Assembly (NCBI GenBank): GCA_030539035.1
Contig: JAUNSU010000019.1
Span: forward strand, 1-44,774
DNA: 44,774 bases
DNA from: Planctomycetia bacterium
GTDB lineage: Bacteria > Planctomycetota > Planctomycetia > Pirellulales > Thermoguttaceae
Direction of reading: 5' to 3'
Shown here piece by piece: positions 24,927 through 33,539 of this stretch. Positions within the stretch are counted from its first letter, which is position 1. The number at the start of each line of letters is the position of its first letter. The position numbers and the translations under genes are program-made. A model generated the notes under the pieces. The model did not search any database, was not told the DNA's origin, and was given only the letters and a program-made list of their open reading frames with translations.

Positions 24927-27203
24927 TTACTGTTTGGTTTGCGATCCAATGCACCAAAGAGTGCTTTTTCCCCTGATATAGATCTTTCCTTCATGGAGCG
25001 CAGGACTTGCGCTCACCGGTTCTGGAAGCGGATATTTGCCCAAAAGCGCTCCCTTGATCTCCGGGAGATCCAATGCATCTTTGCCTACGTTCTTTTCCGT
25101 GAGTTTAGAGGTGTCAATTACATAAGCGTTCGGCGCTTCTTCCGTCTTCGCGAAAAGATAGAGCTTTCCGCCGGCATAAACAGGCGACGCGTAAAAACTG
25201 TCCGCTTCATCGACGAAAAGTTCCCAAATCGTCGATTTCTTTTTCAGATCAATTCCTGTGAGCGACCCGTTTTCCGCAAGAAGCATGATCATATCAGGAA
25301 TTTGAATTGGACAGCAAGTATTCGGAAGCCCGGAACTTTCCGCAGTCCAGAACCGATCTTCCGATTCGGAGATCTCGCCCTTGCTCCCGGAATCGAATGC
25401 GACGAATCCCGGCGTTGTATGGGCGGCAAAGATGGTCTTCCCGTCCGTGATCGGGGAGGGGGCAACGTCTGTATTAAACCCTGTATACCGCCAAAGTTCT
25501 TTTCCGTTTTCCGGATCATATCCCGCGAAGAAAGGGTCGCCCATTACGAGAAGCTGCCATTGATCCCCGAAAGAATGAACAATAGGGGAAGACCAGGATC
25601 CGATGGAATCCTTGCGGGCGAGATCCCACAAGATGGATCCGTCTTTTCCTTTGATCGCAAGGAGACGGGATGTCTTTTTATCTCCCTTTTTCGCGTCAAT
25701 ATCGATTTGAACAATAATTCGATCGAACCAGAGCGCAAGGGAGGCGGAATAGCCGTAATGATTTTCCGGAACGCCGAATCCTTTGCTCCAAACGAGCTTG
25801 CCTGAAAAATCGACGGCCGCAAGATCTCCATTGGAAAAAATGGCGTAGACCCGGCTTCCATCGGCGGCAAGGGTCGATGCCGCGGATCCAGTTTCGTAAT
25901 CCTGTTCTTCCTGGATTTTTCCTTCTGAACTGATCGGAATGATGGTTTCCCAAAGAAGGGCTCCATCTTTCGTGTGGAAGCAGAAGACTTTTCTTTCTTT
26001 TGCATTTCCCCCGGAAACGAAAAGACGATCTCCCCAAATGATGGGAGAATTATGGCCCTCAAGAGGAACCTTGACCGACCAGAGAATATTTTCCTTCGTT
26101 TCCATATTCCATTGAACCGGATAGGAAAAGGAAGGCTTAAAATTTTTATCGAGTTCTTTTTCCTCCGTGAGTCCATTTCCAAAAGGACCGCGGAAAGAGG
26201 CCCAGTTTTTCTTCCATTCTTCAAGGAAACCGGCCCGATCTTTTTCCGGATCCGGTCCAGTGATTTTTAAAGATACTGAAGGGCCGGAGGGGCTGGCAGT
26301 TCCTTTGGCTTCTGTCGCTTTCGGCGCGATCGAAGAAGGTTCCGGAGATACTGGGACTTTTTCCATCTTGATCCCGGCGGGAGAATCGGAAACGACAAGA
26401 GATTCTTGCGCGGTCGTATTTTCCGTCGGGATCAGATCCGCTTTTTGCTGATCGGCCAAAAACAGTTCCAATTCTGATCGCGCGGGAAAAAATGATCCGA
26501 TAGAAATCCCGGCAATAAGAACAAGAATGAGGATGAGAAAACCAAAGATCTTTTGACGGTCGGCAAGAATGGAATATTCTTTTGAATTCTTTTGAGCGGT
26601 CTCTTCGGCCCGGCCGGGAATTTTGCGTTTGATCGTTTTTGCTGTTCCGAGAAAAACAAAACAAAGAACAGACGCGGTTAAGAGGAGTAATCCCCCTGTT
26701 CTTGTATTGGATCTTCGATGAAAATACTGCTGCCGGACAAAAAGATCAAATGATCGGAGCTTGTTTTTAAGTTCTTCACTGGATGGATCCGAAAGAAGTT
26801 CTTTTTTCAGGGAAACATATTCTTCAAGTTCTGTGGGGAACGCGAGATAGTCGAGAGAGAATTTGGAAATCGGAAGATCTGCTGAAGAATCGACAGAAGA
26901 ATTTTCAGAGGAACCCGATGATGATTCGCCGGCTGATCCCGTTTGCCCGGCCTGATCGCCGTCCATGATAAAATCGTTCGCAGAGGTATCCGCATTCTTT
27001 TTCGCGGAAACAGTATTAATATGTGTGTGATCGAGGTCTTTTTGCCAGCGATCAAATCGATAGGGAGCATAAAAATTATAAAGGATAAAAAGCAAAAGGA
27101 AAAGTGCCGCAATACCGGAAAAAATCGCTCCGATTCGGGCAACGGTATAAAGTCGGTATAAATTCGAAATGGGCGAAATATCGAGTACGGATTCTTTTTT
27201 CAT
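24927..27203 (-). CDS. Membrane-anchored PQQ-type beta-propeller protein
   Basis: 758 residues. Three hydrophobic helices sit in the first 250 residues: IGAIFSGIAALFLLLFILYN near 30, LLLLTASVLCFVFLG near 178 and FGFLILILVLIAGISIGSFF near 218. A Ser/Asp-rich stretch separates the first two. A Pro/Ser linker leads to a propeller starting near 335 with WASFRGPFGNGLTEE, the planctomycete-type opening of PQQ-like proteins. Repeats such as ILWSVKVPLEGHNSPIIWGD, DGALLWETIIP, DGSILWDLARKD and NGKELWRYTGF are typical. No PQQ dehydrogenase catalytic residues were located, so it may bind or scaffold rather than oxidise. Its ATG overlaps the polyferredoxin stop as ATGA; it is the last of four coupled genes. 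Confidence 0.88.
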   Translation of the reverse strand: MKKESVLDISPISNLYRLYTVARIGAIFSGIAALFLLLFILYNFYAPYRFDRWQKDLDHTHINTVSAKKNADTSANDFIMDGDQAGQTGSAGESSSGSSENSSVDSSADLPISKFSLDYLAFPTELEEYVSLKKELLSDPSSEELKNKLRSFDLFVRQQYFHRRSNTRTGGLLLLTASVLCFVFLGTAKTIKRKIPGRAEETAQKNSKEYSILADRQKIFGFLILILVLIAGISIGSFFPARSELELFLADQQKADLIPTENTTAQESLVVSDSPAGIKMEKVPVSPEPSSIAPKATEAKGTASPSGPSVSLKITGPDPEKDRAGFLEEWKKNWASFRGPFGNGLTEEKELDKNFKPSFSYPVQWNMETKENILWSVKVPLEGHNSPIIWGDRLFVSGGNAKERKVFCFHTKDGALLWETIIPISSEGKIQEEQDYETGSAASTLAADGSRVYAIFSNGDLAAVDFSGKLVWSKGFGVPENHYGYSASLALWFDRIIVQIDIDAKKGDKKTSRLLAIKGKDGSILWDLARKDSIGSWSSPIVHSFGDQWQLLVMGDPFFAGYDPENGKELWRYTGFNTDVAPSPITDGKTIFAAHTTPGFVAFDSGSKGEISESEDRFWTAESSGLPNTCCPIQIPDMIMLLAENGSLTGIDLKKKSTIWELFVDEADSFYASPVYAGGKLYLFAKTEEAPNAYVIDTSKLTEKNVGKDALDLPEIKGALLGKYPLPEPVSASPALHEGKIYIRGKSTLWCIGSQTKQ

Positions 27204-28528
27204 TTGAGATCCTCTTCAAGAAGAATGCGCTTTCCTTTTTGATTGGGGCAATACCAGAAACATCGTCCGCAAGAAAAACAACGGGCCGGATCCGTTTGGT
27301 AATTTTCCCGTTTATGCCGGATCGCAAGCAGAATAAACTGAATACTGAAAACAAGGCCGATCCAGGCTCCGAACCATGGAGTGATTCTGGAAAAACGTTG
27401 AACCACTTTTTCCGCGTTTTCATAAAGAACTTTATTTTCGACGCCTGATCGATAATGGGCAAGGCTTTCATCAAATGCTCCGAATTTATCGACCAGTCCG
27501 GTTTCTTCCGCATGAACCAAAATCGCTTTTTGAACGATCGGGTGCCGCTGCGCCAAGGGATAAGCGAGCAGGGATCCCAGCCCGTAAAAGATCAATATCA
27601 ACAGAGGGGCTGAAAAAATCGCGAGGAGGAACCGATGGAATTCTTTTTTATCCTTGCGGGAATCGGAAATTTGCTCCGGCGGGAGAATTGCGTTGTAAGG
27701 GCAAATACTTTCACAAAGTTTGCAGCGATCACAGTTGCCGGGCGATACGGTGATCTTCCAGATCGAAATTGAGCCTGCAATGGAAAGCAGAGCTCCGTAT
27801 GGACAGAGAAAACGGCAATACGGACGTCCCACAAACAGTCCCAGCAGAAGTAAAATCCCGGAAAAAATCCAAAGACCAAGCGTGCTGTTGCAAGCGCGGA
27901 ACAAACCGACGGCGGGATCATATCGGCAAATGATAAATGAGAGTCCCCCGGCGGCAAAAAGAACGGCAAGGCCAAGAAAAATGTATCGAAAGAGTCCGAA
28001 TACTTTATCGATCCAAAGCGGAATTCGAATCGGATGAATCAGGATCAGTTCCTGGAGGGCCCCGATCGGACAGACACTTCCGCAGAATGTTCTTCCCAAA
28101 AAGAACGTAAATACTAAAGGAGTAAAAAACAGAATCAATATGATCCAGGGAACAAAATAATCGGGCTGAACAAGTCCGAGAGTGATATTTTGAATGGATC
28201 CGACGGAGCAGGGACAACCCCTGTAAAGAAATCCGAGCGTTGCAACGGATCCCGCCGAGATCAGAACAAGCAGAATCCGGCTTTGTTTTCGGAGTGCCGC
28301 CCAGGCGGACAGGACCATAAGTCCAAGGAAAATGGAGATGTGAGTAAGATCATTATAAGGAAAACAATCATTACGGACCGACGATGGCCGTTCAATTTCC
28401 ATTGGTTTATAGAGTTGAAAGGTCGGTTTGGATCCTTTTTGAGCATAAACAGGGGAGATCCATGTGAACACAATGGAGAGCATAAATAAAATACAAAGGA
28501 TTGTGAGCCCTTTTTGGGAAGAAATCAT
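27200..28528 (-). CDS. Membrane polyferredoxin, NosR/NapH/CcoG-like
   Basis: 442 residues with about seven or eight hydrophobic segments, starting with a signal-like helix. Two membrane CX3CP motifs characteristic of NosR/NapH-type electron-transfer proteins are seen: GRTFCGSVCPIGALQE near 148 and GRPYCRFLCPYGALLS near 235. Two 4Fe-4S sites follow: CDRCKLCESICPYNAI near 265, and a C-terminal CFSCGRCFWYCPNQKG. An extra cysteine cluster RGCPCSVG lies near 103. The FMN domain of NosR is absent. The family moves electrons between the quinone pool and periplasmic acceptors. Start and stop both overlap neighbours by four bases, so it is tightly coupled to the protease and the propeller. Confidence 0.88.
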   Translation of the reverse strand: MISSQKGLTILCILFMLSIVFTWISPVYAQKGSKPTFQLYKPMEIERPSSVRNDCFPYNDLTHISIFLGLMVLSAWAALRKQSRILLVLISAGSVATLGFLYRGCPCSVGSIQNITLGLVQPDYFVPWIILILFFTPLVFTFFLGRTFCGSVCPIGALQELILIHPIRIPLWIDKVFGLFRYIFLGLAVLFAAGGLSFIICRYDPAVGLFRACNSTLGLWIFSGILLLLGLFVGRPYCRFLCPYGALLSIAGSISIWKITVSPGNCDRCKLCESICPYNAILPPEQISDSRKDKKEFHRFLLAIFSAPLLILIFYGLGSLLAYPLAQRHPIVQKAILVHAEETGLVDKFGAFDESLAHYRSGVENKVLYENAEKVVQRFSRITPWFGAWIGLVFSIQFILLAIRHKRENYQTDPARCFSCGRCFWYCPNQKGKRILLEEDLK

Positions 28529-29385
28529 TTTTGCTTCCTTAATATTTTTTCTGCGACTTTATGAACCGTATTGCTTGGAATCGCAAAACTGATTCCCTGA
28601 TAGGCTTCCCCGAGTATTGCCGTATTGACACCGATCACTTCCGCAGAGATATTCACCAGGGGGCCGCCGCTGTTGCCCGGGTTGATCGCCGCATCGGTTT
28701 GGAGATATTCCGCAGATTTGATCCCGTTTTGCGTAGATCGATAGCGATGGGTAGCACTGATGATCCCCACGGAAACGGAATGTTCCAAACCATAAGGATT
28801 CCCAATCGCAAGCACGGTATCTCCCACTTCGACCCGGCTGGAATCACCCCATTTGACAGGTTGAATATTGGGAATATTGACTTTCAGAAGGGCAAGATCA
28901 TAAACATCGCTGGTCCCGATCAATTCGATCCCGGAGGAGATGATCCGATCATCCTGAAGATGAAGTTCTATTCGGCTCGCGATTTCATTCCCTTTTTGAA
29001 GAACATGAAGATTGGTTAAAATATGCCCTTCCTTATCATAAATGATGCCGGTGCCGATCCCGATTCCTTCCGCAAATTCGACTTTGATTCCGACGACGCC
29101 CGCGCCAACGGCCTTAATGACCCAGGCGGTTTTTGTGCACATGGAGGGAACCTGTTTTAAAAAGGCGAGGGCCTCTTCCCTTTGCGCTCTTTCCTTGCCC
29201 TTATTGATCGCATAGGAAATTCGTTCGGAAAGGGAAGGAATAAGCAGAAGGCCTATAAGAAAACTCAATGCAAAAATTAAATAAATCAGTCGGGAACCCG
29301 GATGGGAAACGCGATCCTCGACTTTTTTCGGATCAATCTCAGATTGCTGGAAGTCAACAGGTTTTGTGTTCAGTGAATTATTCAT
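28525..29385 (-). CDS. Membrane-anchored trypsin-like serine protease, HtrA/DegP type without PDZ domain
   Basis: 286 residues from the ATG at 29385, which overlaps the upstream stop by eight bases. A longer frame to 29460 would overlap much more and is less likely. A single transmembrane helix lies near residue 40 (LIYLIFALSFLIGLLLIPSL). The protease domain has all three catalytic residues: His in ILTNLHVLQ, Asp in DVYDLALLKVNI and Ser in NPGNSGGPLVNI. It stops just after the catalytic domain (VHKVAEKILRKQK), with no PDZ domain, unlike DegP or DegS. It presumably acts in the periplasm on a folded or membrane-bound substrate; the coupled genes are the obvious candidates. Confidence 0.92.
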   Translation of the reverse strand: MNNSLNTKPVDFQQSEIDPKKVEDRVSHPGSRLIYLIFALSFLIGLLLIPSLSERISYAINKGKERAQREEALAFLKQVPSMCTKTAWVIKAVGAGVVGIKVEFAEGIGIGTGIIYDKEGHILTNLHVLQKGNEIASRIELHLQDDRIISSGIELIGTSDVYDLALLKVNIPNIQPVKWGDSSRVEVGDTVLAIGNPYGLEHSVSVGIISATHRYRSTQNGIKSAEYLQTDAAINPGNSGGPLVNISAEVIGVNTAILGEAYQGISFAIPSNTVHKVAEKILRKQK

Positions 29386-30802
29386 CGGGAAATCGTTCAA
29401 TGTATTTTTTTCTAAGATAATCGGCTTCATCCGATCGGCCTTCTTTTTCAAGTTCTGCAACCCAATGCTGATAAAAAATGGGAAGGTTGATCTTAAACTG
29501 TTCGAAGTCGGGGTCCAAAATCAGGCCGGCTTCGGTCAATCGGATGGATTCGGGAAAATTCTTTTGAAGCGCCAACTGGATCGCCCAGTTGTTGAGAGTT
29601 GCCTTGAAATTTCCAAAAATGGTTTTATTGTCCGGATCAAGCTGAAGGGCCTTTGCGTAATCGGCCAACGCTTCATTGTATCGCTCTTCCTGATAATGAT
29701 CAACCCCTCGATTGTAATAAATTGTTGCGATGAGCTGAACTTCATTAATTTGGCGCATTTTACGGGTTCCGGACCAGACCATTTGCGGAGGAACAAAGGA
29801 GGAATCCGATTCTTCCTCAATTTTGGGAGCTGGCAAAGAAGATCCTGTCGAATTTCCATCCGCATGATCATTGGCAGCAGCACTGTTGATAGAGCCTGTT
29901 GAAGGATCACTAAGTGGTTGGATGGGCCTTGCGACAGTTGTCGAAATTTCTTCAGAAGAAAGATACGGAGCCGCATTATTATCGGATTCATGATTGTATT
30001 GATTATTGTACGAATAAAAGGAGTTCCTGTTGCCCGAATTTTGTTTAATCAAACGATCGGGAAGCTGGCTCCATTTTGTGCATGTGGTTTCTATATCCAG
30101 GTATTCCTGATCAAAGAAGACCCTGCTTTTTGCGTGTCCAGTAGTTTCCAGGCCCGCGACCGAAAGGCCAACTTCGTGGGCAAGAGCACCAAAGAGAATC
30201 GTTGCGCTTACACAATTAAACACTCCGCGATCAAAGGATGCCGCAAGGCTTGAAAGATTCAAGTCGTAATTTCCAGTTAAAATTTTGCGGTGCATAAATT
30301 CGTACACGATCCGGGTTTTCAATTTTTCACTTGAAAGCAAATCGGTCCGCTCTTTAAGTTCTCTTACAAATTGATCATATTTTTCGCGGTAAGGTGCTCT
30401 TGATTTCAGGGACACTTTTCCTTCGGCGATTAAAGTGGCGTCAAAAAGATCGATTTTGTCCCATTTTCCATTGCGAGCGTCCTGAAGAAGATCGATTTCT
30501 TCCTGAGCGAGCTTGTTTAACTGAAAAACGAGAGAGAAAGATTTTTTCTGCTCCGGAGAGATTTTTGAAGTATCCGAGAAGACGAATCCCTTATTTTTTT
30601 CATAGAAGAAGAGGAGAGATCCGGTCTTTACGGGAGGCCAAGAGAGATCCGAAATGGAGTTCAGTTCGTCCCATTTTCCCAATATTTCAAAATATTCCGG
30701 GCATTTTCCTTCTTCCGAATAGAGGAACAAGGGAAATTGCGCGAATATAAATAAAAAAAACAATATTGAAAAAATGTTGTTTTTATTTTTGTTAAGAAAC
30801 AT
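29378..30802 (-). CDS. Secreted transglutaminase-like/TPR protein
   Basis: 474 residues from the ATG at 30802, which follows GAAGGAG and opens a signal peptide (NIFSILFFLFIFAQFPLFLY). An alternative ATG at 30889 would add 29 residues that spoil the signal. The middle has a transglutaminase-like core: GVFNCVSATILFGALAHEVG with the candidate Cys, TTGHAKSRVFF with the His, and YLDIETTC with the Asp. A low-complexity Asn/Ser spacer follows, then at least two TPR units (AEVQLIATIYYNRGVDHYQE is the region entry; YNEALADYAKALQLDPDN is the clearest unit). It heads the four-gene minus-strand operon. Peptidase or amidase-type activity is inferred from the triad only. The first quoted TPR phrase reads NEVQLIATIYYNRGVDHYQE in the protein. 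Confidence 0.82.
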   Translation of the reverse strand: MFLNKNKNNIFSILFFLFIFAQFPLFLYSEEGKCPEYFEILGKWDELNSISDLSWPPVKTGSLLFFYEKNKGFVFSDTSKISPEQKKSFSLVFQLNKLAQEEIDLLQDARNGKWDKIDLFDATLIAEGKVSLKSRAPYREKYDQFVRELKERTDLLSSEKLKTRIVYEFMHRKILTGNYDLNLSSLAASFDRGVFNCVSATILFGALAHEVGLSVAGLETTGHAKSRVFFDQEYLDIETTCTKWSQLPDRLIKQNSGNRNSFYSYNNQYNHESDNNAAPYLSSEEISTTVARPIQPLSDPSTGSINSAAANDHADGNSTGSSLPAPKIEEESDSSFVPPQMVWSGTRKMRQINEVQLIATIYYNRGVDHYQEERYNEALADYAKALQLDPDNKTIFGNFKATLNNWAIQLALQKNFPESIRLTEAGLILDPDFEQFKINLPIFYQHWVAELEKEGRSDEADYLRKKYIERFPDE

Positions 30803-30894
30803 ATTCAAACGAACTCCTTCGGATTTACCCAACTGGGGATTTACTCCTGCACCTCCTTTTGAGGATAAATCCTGATAATGATACTCCATTTATC

Positions 30895-30900
30895 ATTATA
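30895..30900 (-). promoter_or_regulatory. Candidate -10 box for the four-gene operon
   Basis: A consensus TATAAT on the minus strand within a very AT-rich stretch. No good -35 is present at the right distance, so this may be an activator-dependent or spurious box. The leader to the ATG at 30802 would be about 85 bases. Confidence 0.3.
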
Positions 30901-31021
30901 ATATATAATTGGACTGAAAGCGGAAAAATCTTCGAGAAAGGAATATTTTTGGTAAATCTGAATATATTTCTTTGATAGAATTCCTTTAGAGAAAAAAGTC
31001 TATGGATATTTCAGATGCTGC

Positions 31022-31058
31022 CTATATTAACATAGTGGTTATCTATATTAACATTGTG
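31022..31058 (+). repeat. Direct repeat upstream of the DUF1573 gene
   Basis: CTATATTAACATAGTG (31022-31037) and CTATATTAACATTGTG (31043-31058) match at 15 of 16 bases and are offset by 21 bases, two helical turns. They lie in the 390-base gap between divergent operons, about 140 bases before the DUF1573 start. The arrangement suggests a tandem binding site for a regulator. Confidence 0.6.
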
Positions 31059-31194
31059 AAATTTTTAAGAAATAAAAATGATAAATTTTCCGGATTTTAG
31101 GATAAAATCAATTAGTTTGTTCACACGGATTGCCGAAGATAATAAAGCGGATTACGCGGGAAATATGTTTTGTATCTCGAAAAAGGTTAAACCG

Positions 31195-32589
31195 ATGAAT
31201 CAAATGGGAGACAACATAGTAATTAAAATGAACTGCAAGTATTTTTATTTATTTCTCATTTGCATCCTTTTGGGAGCAAATGCTGATATTTGCAAAGCGC
31301 AGACAGGCGTAGATCAATGGGCAGTAAGTATGTTTACCGAGATGGGAACTGCGATGGCCCATGATTTCGGCAGTGTTGCGCTTCATGCAGATGTTGAACA
31401 CCGTTTTATTTTTAAGAATTTATATCTGGAAGACGTTGTCGTTGATTCTGTACAGTCGAACTGCGGCTGCACAAAGGCTTCGATTACAAAAACGGTTATT
31501 CATTCCATGGAGACGGCTGAGGTTGTTGCCCGAATTGATACCTCCGGAAAGGAACATACAAAGCGCCGAAAAGCGACAATCACCGTTCATTTCAAGAGTC
31601 CCTTGTCTGCGGAAGTTCAACTTCAGGTAAGAACTTATATTCGCGCCGATGTCGGATTTGAACCGGGATTTGTGGAATTTGGAACCGTTCAAACTGGAAA
31701 AGTCCTCTCGAAAACCGTTTTTCTTCGATATGAAGGAAACAGACCGGATTGGGCCTTGACCGGATTGAAAAAAAGTAATCCCGGTTTTCGGGCCGATGCT
31801 CGCGAAATTGAACGGGCAAACGGACACGTCGTCTATCAGGTTGATATTACATTGAAAGAAGATGCGCAGCAGGGATATATTAACGATATTCTTCGATTCA
31901 CAACGAACGAAGCGGATTCCGCTTCCGCAAGTGTCTTTTTGCCCATTCGGGGATTGATTATGGAACCATTGACCGCCAAACCGAGTATTCTTCAGATGGG
32001 GGTAATTCGGCCCGGCGAGAAAATTACCAAGAATCTGGTGGTAAGAGCTTCCACTCCGTTCCTGGTGACCCGTATTCATTCCAATGATTCCCACATGAAT
32101 TTCCTCGTTGCAAACAGAAAAAGCACCGTCCATGTAATTCCGATTACATATACGGCGGGAGATGTCCCCGGCACTATTGATGAAGATATTATCGTAGAAA
32201 CCGATCAGACCGAGCTGTCGGCTCTCAAAATCAGCGTTTTCGGTGTGATCTCTTCCCTTCCTCAAGCGGATAAAAGCGGGATCGCGCAAAAAGAAACGCA
32301 CAAAGATACTGCCGTTGCGGATCCGGTTCCTGAAGTTCGGCTTCACCCGGAGGATTCCAACTTTACGATGGACCGTATTTCCATGATCCCTGCGGAAAAA
32401 GAAAACGGAAAAAGCGGTGAGTCCAGTGATGATTTTTTGAATATCGCCGACAAACCGGAAAATCCGGCGAGTAATCCTTCCGTTCAAAATAAGGAAGAAG
32501 ATAAAAATTCCGGGTTGGGCGGGAACAGAATTATTTTTCGAAGTCCTGCGGGATCTGTATCCGGTTTTTCACGCAAAAATATCAGATAA
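31195..32589 (+). CDS. Secreted DUF1573-domain protein
   Basis: 464 residues from the ATG at 31195, behind AAAAAGG. A signal peptide (YFYLFLICILLGANADICKA) follows. Alternatives are ATGs at 31204 and 31228, and one at 31078 that would add a long polar leader. The N-terminal DUF1573 domain begins HDFGSVALHADVEHRFIFKN and includes the diagnostic VQSNCGCTKASI and IDTSGKEHTKRRKATITV. Two further Ig-like segments follow (FVEFGTVQTGKVLSKTVFLR and LQMGVIRPGEKITKNLVV). The C-terminal 130 residues are charged and probably disordered. The function of DUF1573 is unknown. A receiver-like gene follows 11 bases later. Confidence 0.85.
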   Translation: MNQMGDNIVIKMNCKYFYLFLICILLGANADICKAQTGVDQWAVSMFTEMGTAMAHDFGSVALHADVEHRFIFKNLYLEDVVVDSVQSNCGCTKASITKTVIHSMETAEVVARIDTSGKEHTKRRKATITVHFKSPLSAEVQLQVRTYIRADVGFEPGFVEFGTVQTGKVLSKTVFLRYEGNRPDWALTGLKKSNPGFRADAREIERANGHVVYQVDITLKEDAQQGYINDILRFTTNEADSASASVFLPIRGLIMEPLTAKPSILQMGVIRPGEKITKNLVVRASTPFLVTRIHSNDSHMNFLVANRKSTVHVIPITYTAGDVPGTIDEDIIVETDQTELSALKISVFGVISSLPQADKSGIAQKETHKDTAVADPVPEVRLHPEDSNFTMDRISMIPAEKENGKSGESSDDFLNIADKPENPASNPSVQNKEEDKNSGLGGNRIIFRSPAGSVSGFSRKNIR

Positions 32590-32600
32590 AAGAGAATATC

Positions 32601-33473
32601 TTGACTGCATTTGGAGAAAAAAACTCATTTGGGAGAGAGAAAACATCGCCGCTGAGAGTGATTCTTTGCGGCGATGTTTGTCGTAATGAATTTCGTGAAA
32701 TCCGAAATGATCTTGAAGTATTGAAAAAGGAATACTCTTTTGATCTTCAATCGGTTCCTGCTTCAAAATTGAGTGAAATGGATCATTTTGATCTGATCTT
32801 TTTTCTTGAGGATTGTCCGGGCCGGTTTTCCCAAAAGGAGATCGCGTATTTGAGATCGAAAATGGATCTCGCGATTTTTGTCTTTATTTGCGGTCCTCTT
32901 TGTGAAGGAGGCGGCCGAACCGCAGAAAATTTTCCCGGAACAGCACGATTTTACTGGTATCATTGGAAATCGGTTCTGTGTGCGGAATTTCTTCGATTCA
33001 TCAAAACCGTCCAGGAGAAGAAAAGGGTTCCCAACGCGAATGCCCTTTTTCATTTGCAGGGAATGAATTCATTTGAAGATTATTGTTCTTTTTCTGATCA
33101 TTCGGATTCAGGGAGTCTGTCGTCCATTTTTGAAAAAACCGATTCCCTGGAGCAGAAAGAGATCATTGTGATCGCGGATGCAGATCGTTCATTCGGGACA
33201 ATGCTTTTGGATTTTGCGCGGCATAAGGGAAGATCGGGAAAAATTCTTTCTTTTTCTCAGATCTCTTCCCTGGAGGATTCTTTCGCGGCAACAGTCCTGA
33301 TTGATACATGTGATATTCGGGACCCCCTGTTCCGAAAAGAAATAATTGATTTCGCCGCGCGCTGCCGGCGATCTTCTCTTTTTCTCTTTGCTTTCGCGCC
33401 TGATATTTCAGATTATGAATATTACGCGTCTTCTGAAAATATTCAGATCCTCAGTAAGCCCTTTTACTACTGA
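32601..33473 (+). CDS. Protein with a degenerate response-regulator receiver-like domain
   Basis: 290 residues with a TTG start (AAAAGAG upstream), 11 bases after the DUF1573 gene. The N-terminal half has alternating beta/alpha patterns (LRVILCGDVCRNEF, HFDLIFFLEDCPG, LAIFVFICGPL) like a Rossmann or receiver fold. The C-terminal half reads like a receiver domain: EIIVIADADRSFGTMLLDFA for the acidic pocket, ATVLIDTCDIRDP at the phospho-acceptor position, LFLFAFAPD at the switch Thr/Ser strand and ILSKPF with the conserved Lys-Pro near the end. The acceptor region is not a clean D-x-P, so it may not be phosphorylated. There is no output domain or histidine kinase nearby. The assignment is by pattern only. 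Confidence 0.6.
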   Translation: MTAFGEKNSFGREKTSPLRVILCGDVCRNEFREIRNDLEVLKKEYSFDLQSVPASKLSEMDHFDLIFFLEDCPGRFSQKEIAYLRSKMDLAIFVFICGPLCEGGGRTAENFPGTARFYWYHWKSVLCAEFLRFIKTVQEKKRVPNANALFHLQGMNSFEDYCSFSDHSDSGSLSSIFEKTDSLEQKEIIVIADADRSFGTMLLDFARHKGRSGKILSFSQISSLEDSFAATVLIDTCDIRDPLFRKEIIDFAARCRRSSLFLFAFAPDISDYEYYASSENIQILSKPFYY

Positions 33474-33482
33474 TCAATGTTC

Positions 33483-33505
33483 AAAGGGAGTTGATCTCCT
33501 TTTTT
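33483..33505 (+). terminator. Intrinsic terminator after the receiver-like gene
   Basis: AAAGGGAG (33483-33490) pairs with CTCCTTTT (33496-33503), including one G-T pair, with a TTGAT loop and a T run to 33505. It lies between convergent genes. Confidence 0.75.
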
Positions 33506-33539
33506 AACCGGAAAAGATTTTTTGCAGGCGGCTTCATTT

